From GCA-2718815 sp963578105 (GTDB lineage Bacteria > Planctomycetota > Planctomycetia > Pirellulales > Pirellulaceae), in assembly GCA_963578105.1 (NCBI GenBank), contig CAUZBP010000007.1:1-64000 (forward strand): DNA of 64,000 nucleotides. The letters run 5' to 3'. Both the position numbers and the translations under genes were made by a program. Shown in pieces: positions 8,290 to 17,541 of the stretch (position 1 is the stretch's first letter; each line of letters begins with the position of its first letter). The notes under the pieces were generated by a model that searched no databases, was not told where the DNA came from, and saw only the letters and a list, made by a program, of their open reading frames with translations.

Positions 8290-9451
8290 CGCTTCTCTCG
8301 ATTGGAGGATTCTCAAGCCACCCCTGGAGTTGTGCCCCTCGGTGTCGAGGTCCAGAACCCGAACCCGTACTTCTGCGGACCGCTCGTTGACTTGTCCGTA
8401 GAGGATCCCGTGGACCATCCGGTCGAGGCTGAAAATACTGTCTGGTTGGCCGTGTAACGGGATACCGGGGAACCGGAGGCGCAACGTGCGTCTGCGGATA
8501 ATCCGTACCAGTCGATCCCGCACTACCATCTTGGGTATTCGTCACCATCTGCCCGTTTCCCATGTGCGAGTTGTTCAAGACTTGTTGTTTTCTCTGTGGC
8601 CAATCGACAGTCGAAGAGCCAGTCGGTTGTCCTGAAACTGACGAGTCACTTGGGTTCCTATCGCCCGAAGGTGACTGCGAACTACCTTGGGAACCGTGTA
8701 ATTTCACAACGTCTTCCAGTTGGCGTGGACCTGAGATCTCGACAGGCTCTGGTTCGATCTTGAAACGCGTGTCTGGTGTTTCTTGCACCGGTCTGCTACC
8801 CAGCGAATTGGATTCTTCAGCCCGAGTTGGAAATCCTAGTGTTATGCTTTTGAAATTTTTCGCGGGTGGCCTCGCGGGTGACAACGAGATTCCTGGCTCC
8901 GCTTGAGCGTCCACTTCTAAATCTACCGTTTGTGGATAGGCCTTCGCCGTTGTAGCTGGTGATTCGTCAGACGGTTGATCGGTTACCGGCGATCTCAGTT
9001 TGACCACTTTTGAGTCTTCATCCACCATCTGGAAATCAGGGAACGTGTACTGGAATTCCACCTCGTCCGCTGCCGGGCTCCAGAAGGTAGTCATCGTCAA
9101 AAACAAAATAACCACCCCAACGCAGGCTGCCGCGATTCGAGGATACACGCCTCCCCTGGAGGGATGCCTGCTGGATCGTAAACTTGCCGCCCCTTCCTGA
9201 GAATCTTGCCTGGCGACGTTGGACTCAGAGGAGCCAGTTCGACCGTCTGGAAGCACCGGCTCTCCAACGTTCCTCACCGGGAAAGCTTGAGTCAAAGGGG
9301 GTTCAGTAAACCGACCAACCGATGCTGCACCAGGTCGGACATCCGACAGGCGCATTAACACCGGTGGTGTGTTTACTGGGGTTGGCAGAGGTTGCCGCGA
9401 AAGAGCGTCATGTAGATACTGAGACCCGCCACTGCTGAATTGGGTGCCCAT
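8261..9451 (-). CDS. Single-TM proline-rich envelope protein of unknown function
   Basis: This 396-residue protein has no recognised domain. Residues 1-104 are polar and presumably cytoplasmic. A TM helix spans about 105-124 (RIAAACVGVVILFLTMTTFW). The rest is a long Ser/Pro/Thr/Gln-rich segment, likely disordered and outside the membrane. This topology recalls the membrane-anchored adaptors that accompany BY-kinases, although no Wzz-type signature is visible. It is the first gene of the cassette with the CpsD-like and ExeA-like genes and overlaps the former by 29 nt. The overlap and shared strand support a common transcript. The start ATG 9451 is preceded by GAAGGAAATCGGG, an adequate RBS. 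Confidence 0.75.
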   Translation of the reverse strand: MGTQFSSGGSQYLHDALSRQPLPTPVNTPPVLMRLSDVRPGAASVGRFTEPPLTQAFPVRNVGEPVLPDGRTGSSESNVARQDSQEGAASLRSSRHPSRGGVYPRIAAACVGVVILFLTMTTFWSPAADEVEFQYTFPDFQMVDEDSKVVKLRSPVTDQPSDESPATTAKAYPQTVDLEVDAQAEPGISLSPARPPAKNFKSITLGFPTRAEESNSLGSRPVQETPDTRFKIEPEPVEISGPRQLEDVVKLHGSQGSSQSPSGDRNPSDSSVSGQPTGSSTVDWPQRKQQVLNNSHMGNGQMVTNTQDGSAGSTGTDYPQTHVAPPVPRYPVTRPTRQYFQPRPDGPRDPLRTSQRAVRRSTGSGSGPRHRGAQLQGWLENPPIERSDEPYRSSLY

Positions 9452-10007
9452 TCCCGATTTCCTTCACTTTCATCAAGCCTCAACAACGTATATTTGAATC
9501 GATGCATTCCAGACAGCGCGCAGTAATAGAACGCACCCAATCTTTCATATCGGTTCTGATTTTATGGATCTTGAGTCTTAGATAGAATTCAAGATCTGGG
9601 GGGAATAGGTAGAGCCGCGGGGGCTGGGTTGGTCGCTCACAGGTGGTCACTGAATCAAGGAACTGCAACAACCTTCACCCGGCTATTGGTTGAACCTGGT
9701 GCAGTACCGGTTAAGTTTGTTGACGTCCGGGAAAAACCTCAGCAGGATGGCGCATTCAATGTTCTCACCCGTGCCAGTAGTTCTGAGAAAGTGGTGAGAC
9801 TCAGCAGCAGCGTGCATGATTCGAAATCAGGTGGGGTTGACGAGTTGCGAAGAAACGGGAGTGTAGGAAATGGAGCTGTGGAAGTTACCTCACCGGCCGG
9901 TGCCGTTGACAATTGCCAGAGCAACCCCTTAGACGCTGAACCCGAGTCAGCCTTAAAAGACCTCGACTCTTCCCAGACAGCACGAATGACAATTCCTCAG
10001 AGTACGC
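9452..10007. other. Intergenic region without a firm gene (cassette / metH)
   Basis: This 556-bp gap separates the divergent envelope cassette and metH, so it should hold promoters for both. An open frame runs from 9629 across the metH start, but it overlaps metH in another frame, has low-complexity composition and no RBS. I looked for a cobalamin riboswitch B12-box and a SAM riboswitch before metH and saw neither. No clear promoter pair could be picked. Confidence 0.5.
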
Positions 10008-13000
10008 ATGACTACACTTTCCCAGACCGACGCCGGTAATTATCTCAGCGAACTGTTAAGCGATCGGATCCTGTTGCTCGACGGCGCCATGGGCACGATG
10101 GTGCAAACGCTCAAGTTAAGTGATCGCGCCATCCGTGGCCGGCGGTTTGCCGACCATGCGGCGGACGTCTCTAATTTTGTGGACCTCCTGTGTCTGACGC
10201 AGCCAGAAACCATAACCGAGATCCATCGCCAATACCTGGAGGCAGGTGCTGACATCATCGAAACGAATACTTTCGGATCCAGCCTGCTGGGAATCCAAGA
10301 GTTTCAGCTTCCCGAAACTCTGGTACGGGAAATCAATCTGGCCTCCGTACAATGCGCTCGTAAGGCAGTTGACGAATTCAACCAGCGAACACCTCAGAAA
10401 CCTCGTTTCATCGCCGGCTCGATTGGTCCTACCACCAGACAAACGGCGATTTCGACGAATATCGACGATGCCGCCAGTCGCAGCACGAATTTCCAGGAGA
10501 TGATGGACTCCTATTACGACCAAGTAGCAGCATTGATGGAAGGTGGTGTGGATATCCTGCTGCCGGAAACGGCCATCGATACACTCAATTTAAAGGCGTG
10601 CCTGTTTGCCATCCAGAAATATTTTGACGAATTCAACACCCAAGTCCCGGTGATGGTATCGGCGACGTTCAACCAGGCTGGCGTTACATTTGTTTCCAGT
10701 CAAACGGTCGAAGCCTTCTGGAATTCGATCTCGCACTTTCCCGTTTTGAGTGTCGGAATGAATTGTGCTCTGGGGCCAAATTTAATGCGGCCTACCCTGG
10801 AAGAACTGTCCCAGATCGCTCCCACGTACGTCAGTTGCCATCCGAATGCAGGTCTCCCCAATGAAATGGGGGATTATGATTTGAGTCCAGCCGATATGGC
10901 CGCAACATTGAGCGAGTTTGCCAACAACGGTTGGATCAATGTTGTAGGTGGCTGCTGCGGAACAACCCCAGACCACATTCGAGCAATTGCAGACGCTTTG
11001 CAGAACACCTCCCCACGCCAGCGCGCAGTCGCCGAACCGCTGACCCGTCTCAGCGGACGTGAATCATTGACTCTCCGTGCGGACAGCAACTTCCTCATGG
11101 TGGGTGAACGAACCAACGTGACTGGCTCTCGACAATTCGCCCGCCTGATTCGCAATGGGAATTTCGAGGAAGCGCTGGAGGTCGCGCGACAACAGGTTGA
11201 AGGCGGCGCCACGGTAATCGACATCAACATGGACGACGCCCTGCTTGACGCTGAAGCATCGATGACTCGTTATCTCAATCTGCTGGCAGGAGAAACCGAC
11301 ATCAGCCATGTACCGGTAATGATCGATAGTTCGAAGTGGTCGGTGATTGAGGCTGGCTTGCATTGCGTGCAAGGAAAATCCATCGTGAATTCCATCAGTC
11401 TGAAGGACGGGGAGCAAGAATTCCTGCGCCGTGCGCGATTGATTCGCCGCTACGGAGCCGCAGTGGTGGTGATGGCCTTTGACGAACAGGGTCAAGCCAC
11501 CGAAACGGACGACAAGGTGCGAATCTGTAAAAGGGTCTTCGAGTTACTGACTCATCAAGTGGGGTTTCCGGCCCAGGACATCATTTTCGACCCGAATATT
11601 CTGACCGTGGCGACAGGAATCGAGGAACACAACCATTACGCCGTTAACTTCATCGAAGCAACCCGACGAATCAAACAGGAATGCCCAGGGACCAAGATCT
11701 CAGGAGGCGTCAGTAACATCTCCTTCTCATTCCGGGGCAACAACACGGTTCGTGAAGCCATGCACGCGGCATTTCTATATCGCGCCATTCGTGCGGGAAT
11801 GGACATGGGAATCGTCAACGCGGGCCAATTGGAAGTTTACGAAGAAATCGATCCAAACCTTTTGCAACACGTCGAAGACGTGCTTCTCAACCGCCGACCC
11901 GATGCCACCGATCGGCTGCTCGAACTGGCCGAAACCGTCAAGGGCAAGCCCAAGGAACGCGACGAGTCGGGACAGGCTTGGCGTAGTAGAAGCGTGGAAG
12001 ACCGGTTGAGCCATGCTTTAATCAAAGGAATTGACAAATATATCGTAGAAGATACGGAAGAGGCTCGTCAACAGTACGAGACTTGCTTGAAGATCATCGA
12101 GGGACCATTGATGAACGGCATGTCCGTAGTAGGTAATCTGTTCGGCGAAGGAAAGATGTTCCTGCCTCAAGTTGTCAAATCTGCCCGCGTCATGAAACGC
12201 TCGGTGTCTTACATGCTCCCGTTTATGGAACAAGAGAAAGCCGATGCCGGGTTGGCCGTACAGTCCTATCGCGGCACGATCGTGATGGCCACTGTCAAAG
12301 GAGACGTTCACGATATCGGCAAGAACATCGTTGGCGTGGTACTCGGCTGCAACAACTACCGCATCATCGATCTGGGTGTCATGGTATCTTGCGACAAAAT
12401 CCTGGAAACGGCTCACAAAGAACAGGCTGACATCATCGGACTTTCGGGTTTAATTACTCCAAGTCTGGACGAAATGGTCCATGTGGCCCGGGAAATGAAA
12501 CGCTTGAATCTGTGCACTCCCTTGTTGATCGGAGGAGCCACCACCAGTGCCAAGCACACGGCTGTCAAAATTGCTCCCTGTTACAACCAACCAGTCCTCC
12601 ACGTGTTAGATGCCTCGCGGAGTGTGGGTGTGGTTAATCGCTTGCTAAGCGACGATTTACGTGCCACCTTGATCGAAGAGAATCAAACGAAACAACAGCA
12701 ACAGGTTGAGTCCTTCGAAAAGCGTCGACAAGCCAAATTGGTGCCTTATGCCCAGGCACTGAAACGACGCTTTGCTACCGATTGGTCCTCGCTGCGAATC
12801 GATCAACCGACCTTCACAGGTCTTCGGGTTCTCAACAACTTCCCCCTCGCCCAGCTTGTGGACTACATCGACTGGAGTCCTTTTTTCTTGACCTGGGAGT
12901 TGAAAGGAAAGTACCCGCAAATTCTCACTGACAAGAGGCTCGGGGTGGCCGCCCGAGAACTGTACGACAATGCACAACAACTGTTGTCCCAGATCATTGA

Positions 13001-13715
13001 CAATCAGTCCCTGACAGCTCACGGGACCTACGGCTTCTGGCCAGCCGCCTCCGACGGCGATGACATCATTGTCTATAGCGATGAAAGTCGCTCGAACGAG
13101 TTGGCTCGATTTCACACGCTGAGGCAACAATGGGAGCGTCGAGGGCAAGCCGACTTCCGTTCCCTCGCCGATTTTATCGCCCCCTTCGATTCGGGTCGCC
13201 AAGATTACCTGGGAGCTTTCGCAGTGACGACCGGCGTGGGAACTGCCGAATTATGTGCAGACTTCGACAAACAAAACGATGACTACAATTCGATCATGGC
13301 CAAGGCATTGTCCGACCGACTGGCTGAAGCCTTCGCAGAAAAACTTCACCAGCAAGCGAGAAAAGACTGGGGCTACGGCAAAGAGGAACAGTTGTCCAAC
13401 ACGGCGTTGATCGCCGAAAAATACCGTGGCATCCGACCAGCACCGGGGTATCCGGCCTGTCCCGACCACACGGAGAAACACACCCTGTTCAAACTGCTTG
13501 ACGTGGAGGCGAACACTGGTGTTTCGCTTACCGAAAATTTCGCCATGCTCCCCGCTGCCAGCGTGAGCGGACTCTATTTTGCGCACCCCCATGCCCGTTA
13601 CTTTTCCGTGGATCAACTGACGCAAGATCAGGTGCAGGACTATGCCCGGCGTAAACAGCAACCCGTCAAGGAAATCGAACGCTGGCTGGCACCTAACCTG
13701 GGATACGAGCCTTGA
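10008..13715 (+). CDS. metH: Cobalamin-dependent methionine synthase
   Basis: This full-length 1235-residue MetH transfers a methyl group from 5-methyltetrahydrofolate to homocysteine through cobalamin. Domain order is complete. The homocysteine-binding barrel covers about 15-340, with LLDGAMGTM at 23-31, GMNC near 252 and GGCCGTTP as zinc ligands. The pterin-binding barrel covers about 360-620 (VGERTNVTGSRQF; INMDDALLD). The cobalamin cap and B12-binding module covers about 660-890, with DVHDIGKN at 766-773 and His768 as the lower cobalt ligand. The SAM-binding reactivation domain covers about 910-1235 (RPAPGYPACPDH). Length matches E. coli MetH. It stands alone, with a non-coding gap upstream and the DUF1501 remnant convergent downstream. 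No upstream riboswitch was seen, so its regulation is unknown. Confidence 0.98.
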   Translation: MTTLSQTDAGNYLSELLSDRILLLDGAMGTMVQTLKLSDRAIRGRRFADHAADVSNFVDLLCLTQPETITEIHRQYLEAGADIIETNTFGSSLLGIQEFQLPETLVREINLASVQCARKAVDEFNQRTPQKPRFIAGSIGPTTRQTAISTNIDDAASRSTNFQEMMDSYYDQVAALMEGGVDILLPETAIDTLNLKACLFAIQKYFDEFNTQVPVMVSATFNQAGVTFVSSQTVEAFWNSISHFPVLSVGMNCALGPNLMRPTLEELSQIAPTYVSCHPNAGLPNEMGDYDLSPADMAATLSEFANNGWINVVGGCCGTTPDHIRAIADALQNTSPRQRAVAEPLTRLSGRESLTLRADSNFLMVGERTNVTGSRQFARLIRNGNFEEALEVARQQVEGGATVIDINMDDALLDAEASMTRYLNLLAGETDISHVPVMIDSSKWSVIEAGLHCVQGKSIVNSISLKDGEQEFLRRARLIRRYGAAVVVMAFDEQGQATETDDKVRICKRVFELLTHQVGFPAQDIIFDPNILTVATGIEEHNHYAVNFIEATRRIKQECPGTKISGGVSNISFSFRGNNTVREAMHAAFLYRAIRAGMDMGIVNAGQLEVYEEIDPNLLQHVEDVLLNRRPDATDRLLELAETVKGKPKERDESGQAWRSRSVEDRLSHALIKGIDKYIVEDTEEARQQYETCLKIIEGPLMNGMSVVGNLFGEGKMFLPQVVKSARVMKRSVSYMLPFMEQEKADAGLAVQSYRGTIVMATVKGDVHDIGKNIVGVVLGCNNYRIIDLGVMVSCDKILETAHKEQADIIGLSGLITPSLDEMVHVAREMKRLNLCTPLLIGGATTSAKHTAVKIAPCYNQPVLHVLDASRSVGVVNRLLSDDLRATLIEENQTKQQQQVESFEKRRQAKLVPYAQALKRRFATDWSSLRIDQPTFTGLRVLNNFPLAQLVDYIDWSPFFLTWELKGKYPQILTDKRLGVAARELYDNAQQLLSQIIDNQSLTAHGTYGFWPAASDGDDIIVYSDESRSNELARFHTLRQQWERRGQADFRSLADFIAPFDSGRQDYLGAFAVTTGVGTAELCADFDKQNDDYNSIMAKALSDRLAEAFAEKLHQQARKDWGYGKEEQLSNTALIAEKYRGIRPAPGYPACPDHTEKHTLFKLLDVEANTGVSLTENFAMLPAASVSGLYFAHPHARYFSVDQLTQDQVQDYARRKQQPVKEIERWLAPNLGYEP

Positions 13716-13870
13716 CGCACACCGGTTCGTGATTCGCTGATAACCTGCACACATCCGATGGATTGCGGTACGCCCCGCTGGGACCGTCGGGTGCAGGGCT
13801 GGTGCATCTTAAAGCCAGATGTCGCGGATGTTAATTCCACGGACGGCGACACTTTTGAGGGAGAACTTCT

Positions 13871-15288
13871 CTATGACAACGGCAGCGGCTCGCCATCGCA
13901 CAGGCGTTGCGGGCGGCCGAGTTGATCGATCAATTCCGTATCAGGTGGGATGCCGAGCGCGTGAAAGATGGTGGCGTGCAGGTCGCCCGGCCCGCACGGC
14001 AAGTCTTGCGGCGTCGCCGCGCTGCGATCGGAACTTCCATACACCTGACCGGCACGGATACCACCAGCGGCCAGCGCTACCGAGAAGCAATCGGGGAAGT
14101 GGTCTCGTCCGGCGTTAGCGTTGATCTTCGGCGTGCGGCCGAATTCGGTGAGAAACACCACGAGCGTCTCGTCGAGAAGTCCCCTGTCGACAAGATCGTC
14201 CAACAATGCGCCGGCCGCTCGATCGAAGGTGGGCAACATGATGTTCTTCAGGCGGTTGAAGTTGTCGCCGTGTGTGTCCCAATGGTCGTAACCGGCAATC
14301 GTCAAGTCGTTCGCGGCGCAGACGACCGTCACGATGGGGACCCCGGCCTCGATCAACCGCCGCGACAAGAGCATGCTCGTCCCGCAGATGTGGTCGCCGT
14401 AAGAGTCGCGCGTTTGCCTCGACTCGCGATAGAGATCGAAGGCTCCGTGGACCGTTGGATTCAACAACAGATCGGCCGCCAACTCCCGATGAAACCCGAA
14501 TGACTTGACAGCCGGCGAACGTTCGAACGGTCTTTCCAGGGCGAGCAGCCGCATTCGTTCTCCGATACGAGCCCGGTCGATGCCTCCCCAGAGATCGAGC
14601 ACCTCTGTCCCCAGATTTCGCTGCCTGCCACCGAACGGTCTTCCTTTGGGGGTGTGGATGACGATCGGGTCCGCCGGAAGACCCAACCATCCGCCCGATT
14701 CTCCGGCTTACAATGTGTGGGAGTTGACATGGGGCAAGGAAGGCGGATAGAGCGTGGAATGCCCTTCGGTGCCTGACGAAAGTGGCCCACCATCGCAGTC
14801 AGCGATGGCCAGTCGTGACGAGACGGAGGCAGGTTCTCCGCAGATTCGGGGCGCGGTGAAGCGTGCCCGGTCAAGCTCCAATACATGCTGCGGCCATGCG
14901 CGGCCGAACGATGATGGAGCGATCGGATGATTGCCAGCCGCTCGGTTTGCTTGGCGAGTACCGGGACGTGCTCGCCGAATTGAATGCCCGGCGTCGCGGT
15001 CGAGATCGGCTGAAAAGGCCCGCGCATTCCTGCGGGCGCCTCCGGCTTCGGATCCCAGATATCCAGGTGGCTCATACCGCCCCAGCAGAACAGGACGATG
15101 CACGACTTGGCCCGTCCGAATCCGGGACGCTCCACGGCGCTCGACGCTGCCCGGCTTCGCAGCGCCAAGACGTCGGACAGAGATAGCCCCAGGACGCCAG
15201 CGCCCATCCCGAGCAGCCGTCGTCGAGACATCGCGCGGAAATCGGAGTGCGCCGCAAATTGCGGGACGGTGAGTGGGACTTGCTGCAT
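13871..15288 (-). pseudogene. DUF1501 Tat-exported protein gene, frameshifted
   Basis: The N-terminal part runs from ATG 15288 in one frame (Tat signal SRRRLLGMGAGVLGLSLSDV; then CIVLFCWGGMSHLDIWDPKP). The C-terminal part runs to 13871 in another frame (GESGGWLGLPADPIVIHTPKG, HICGTSMLLSRRLIEAGV, VVFLTEFGRTP, GRDHFPDCFSVALAAGG). The switch lies near 14704-14712, close to THCK in the first frame and AGESGG in the second. Joined, they give about 472 codons, the normal DUF1501 length, so one small indel explains everything. DUF1501 proteins are abundant in planctomycetes, usually next to DUF1549/DUF1553 cytochrome-like proteins; no such partner is here. The gene appears GC-richer than its neighbours and lies beside a transposase remnant. 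A sequencing error at the indel is the main alternative to true decay. Confidence 0.85.
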
Positions 15289-15440
15289 GGCGAAACTCCC
15301 GAGTCGCTACGACAAGACAGCTGTTGACCGACATTTCCCATTTGGGTTGCGCCGGGAACCAATCCAGACTAGCAGCCCTCGCCAGTATAACAATGCGCCC
15401 ACCCCCGCGTGTCGGGCGTGTGAGGACTTTTTGACATTTT

Positions 15441-15854
15441 TCATCTTGCATCCAGAACAAGCCGCGCTGTGAGCCGGGAAAAGGAGCCAACTGCGACGTT
15501 ATTCCAGGAGCAAACGGTTTTCGGGAGCGCCAGTCGCCGCAGGAAGTTGCCTCGATTGCAGGACAACGCGAACAACTGCCACCGGGCTTGGTTGTCTTTG
15601 AACGTTCGGCAAGAGAGCTTCGTCCATTTCACCGCGTTCTTGCCCTCCTTGATCCATTGCTCGGCCATGTCGCGACCAAGGTAGAACTTCATCACGCTCC
15701 TGGAGGGCTTCTTCAAGTTGTAACGATGAAGCCCACGCCGCCAGAACTTAGCACTGGCATTGTTGCCGCGCCGCAGCGTGGCCCGCTGCAAGTCGCTGTT
15801 TTTGGCGGCACCCATCGGGTTCCCCTGTCCGATTCGCACAAACTGGCAGCACAA
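15441..15854 (-). mobile_element. IS1380-family transposase remnant
   Basis: The minus-strand frame encodes a 137-residue fragment matching only the C-terminal part of IS1380-type DDE transposases. The recognisable block is residues about 56-111: KFYLGRDMAEQWIKEGKN, then WTKLSCRTFKDNQARWQLFAL, then NRGNFLRRLALP. The N-terminal catalytic region is absent, and after residue 112 the sequence no longer resembles the family. No terminal inverted repeats or target-site duplication could be found, so this is a dead relic. It sits between the broken DUF1501 gene and thiC and marks the stretch as a site of past insertion. Confidence 0.75.
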
Positions 15855-16200
15855 CCCTGTTCTTCAGGGGTTTGGCGCAAATTACATGCCAATCTCGGGC
15901 AACTCACCTGGGAAATACGGGGTTAAACCCTCCTGCTGAAAATCATTCTGGTCGCAACCATGAACCCGGTAGCGGTCATTGCCTCACTTTAGGCAAATCC
16001 AGACTCGCGCAAAAACGAAGTTTTCAGGAAGAACGAAAATTCTTTGAGTCTGCACTGGGATGTCGTTAAAGTGGGTCACTACCTCGATTGACAATCGCTG
16101 CTATAAGGATACCATGAGGTTTCAAAAAGTTGATTTGGATATTTAACTACGTGGCGCGCAGTCTCTTTTGGCGTCTGCTTACAGGGAGGAACCCACCCCA
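15855..16200. other. Intergenic region upstream of thiC
   Basis: About 346 bp with no gene. I looked for a TPP riboswitch (CTGAGA and the GAACCTGAT core) before thiC and did not see one. TTGACA at 16088-16093 is followed 16 nt later by TACCAT (16110-16115), a weak promoter candidate for thiC. The distal part may be residual flank of the transposase relic. Confidence 0.4.
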
Positions 16201-17529
16201 ATGACTCAACTCGAACAAGCACAAACTGGCATCGTTACCCCCGAAATGGAACACGTGGCACAGCGTGAAGCATTAACTGCTGATGCCATTCGGGAGGAAG
16301 TTGCTGTTGGTAGAATGGTGATTCCTGCCAATACCGTGCATCTCAGCAAAAAATTGGAGCCCATGGGGATTGGGATTGCAGCCAAATGCAAGATTAACGC
16401 CAACATCGGCAATTCGGCGGTGACCAGCGATCTTGAAGGCGAACTGGAAAAGCTGGATACCTCGGTAAGTTATGGTTCCGATACGGTCATGGACCTCTCG
16501 ACCGGCAAAGACATTGATAAGATACGACTCGCCATTCTCGATCATTCCACCGTGCCGATCGGGACCGTTCCGATCTACCAGATGCTGGAAGAACTGGGTG
16601 GTGAAATCGAAGACATGAAGCCGCAACACTTCCTGGACATGGTCGAACATCAGGCCCTGCAGGGGGTGGACTACATGACCATTCACTGCGGTGTCTTGTT
16701 GGAACACTTGCATTTGACAATGAATCGGGTCACCGGCATCGTCAGTCGTGGCGGTTCCTTGATCGCCAAGTGGATGATGGCACACCGCAAACAAAATCCG
16801 CTTTACGATTCCTTTGATGACCTGTGCGCTATCATGCGCCAGTACGATGTGACATGGAGCCTGGGGGACGGATTACGCCCGGGTTCCATCGCGGATGCGA
16901 GTGACGACGCGCAGTTTGCCGAGTTGAATGTCCTGGGAGAACTCGTCCAGCGGAGTTGGAAAAATGGCACCCAGGTAATGGTCGAGGGTCCGGGACACAT
17001 TCCCATGGATCAAATTGAAATGAACGTCCAAAAACAAATCGAAGTTTGCCACGGTGCACCGTTTTACGTGCTGGGTCCGCTGGTGACCGATATTGCCCCC
17101 GGTTACGACCACATCACCAGCGCTATCGGCGCAGCCCTGGCTGGTTGGAGCGGCGCTGCCATGCTCTGCTACGTGACACCCAAAGAACACCTTGGTCTGC
17201 CCGATAAGGATGACGTCAGACAAGGCGCCATTGCCTACAAAATTGCGGCCCACGCTGCTGATCTGGCACGGCATCGCAAGGGTTCGCAAACACGGGACGA
17301 CGCGCTCAGTAAGGCGCGATTTGAATTCGATTGGGAAGAACAATTCCGACTTTCACTCGACCCAAAAACAGCACAGTCCTACCACGACCAGACCTTACCC
17401 CAGGACACCTTCAAGAGCGCACATTTCTGCAGCATGTGTGGGCCCAAATACTGTTCGATGAAAATCACGGAAGACATTCGCAAAATGGCGGAAGAAGAGC
17501 CATTGGTTCTGCTCCCGAGCAAGGATTGA
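16201..17529 (+). CDS. thiC: Phosphomethylpyrimidine synthase ThiC
   Basis: ThiC is the radical-SAM enzyme converting aminoimidazole ribotide to hydroxymethylpyrimidine phosphate for thiamine synthesis. From ATG 16201 the protein is 442 residues; GGGAGG about 10 nt upstream selects this start over an in-frame codon at 16168. Family landmarks are KCKINANIGNSAV, SYGSDTVMDLSTG, TVPIYQ, MTIHCGV, SLGDGLRPGS, VEGPGHIPMDQIEMNV, DIAPGYDHITSAIG and the C-terminal iron-sulfur motif with Cys410, Cys413 and Cys418 (CSMCGPKYC). It is the shorter form without the long N-terminal extension of the E. coli enzyme. The LplT-like gene starts 12 nt downstream and may share the transcript. Confidence 0.97.
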   Translation: MTQLEQAQTGIVTPEMEHVAQREALTADAIREEVAVGRMVIPANTVHLSKKLEPMGIGIAAKCKINANIGNSAVTSDLEGELEKLDTSVSYGSDTVMDLSTGKDIDKIRLAILDHSTVPIGTVPIYQMLEELGGEIEDMKPQHFLDMVEHQALQGVDYMTIHCGVLLEHLHLTMNRVTGIVSRGGSLIAKWMMAHRKQNPLYDSFDDLCAIMRQYDVTWSLGDGLRPGSIADASDDAQFAELNVLGELVQRSWKNGTQVMVEGPGHIPMDQIEMNVQKQIEVCHGAPFYVLGPLVTDIAPGYDHITSAIGAALAGWSGAAMLCYVTPKEHLGLPDKDDVRQGAIAYKIAAHAADLARHRKGSQTRDDALSKARFEFDWEEQFRLSLDPKTAQSYHDQTLPQDTFKSAHFCSMCGPKYCSMKITEDIRKMAEEEPLVLLPSKD

Positions 17530-17541
17530 GGGCTGCAAATA

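Noticed and set aside
8290..8529. N-terminal extension of the CpsD-like protein to 453 residues
   Set aside because: It lies entirely inside the upstream gene and has Arg-rich shadow composition; ATG 8289 has an RBS and a family-like start.
9452..10007. Cobalamin or SAM riboswitch before metH
   Set aside because: No B12-box or SAM-I core sequence could be read; a covariance-model scan would be decisive.
9629..10039. 136-codon plus-strand frame upstream of and across the metH start
   Set aside because: It overlaps metH in another frame, lacks an RBS and has low-complexity composition.
15855..16200. TPP riboswitch before thiC
   Set aside because: The CTGAGA and GAACCTGAT core motifs are absent by eye.
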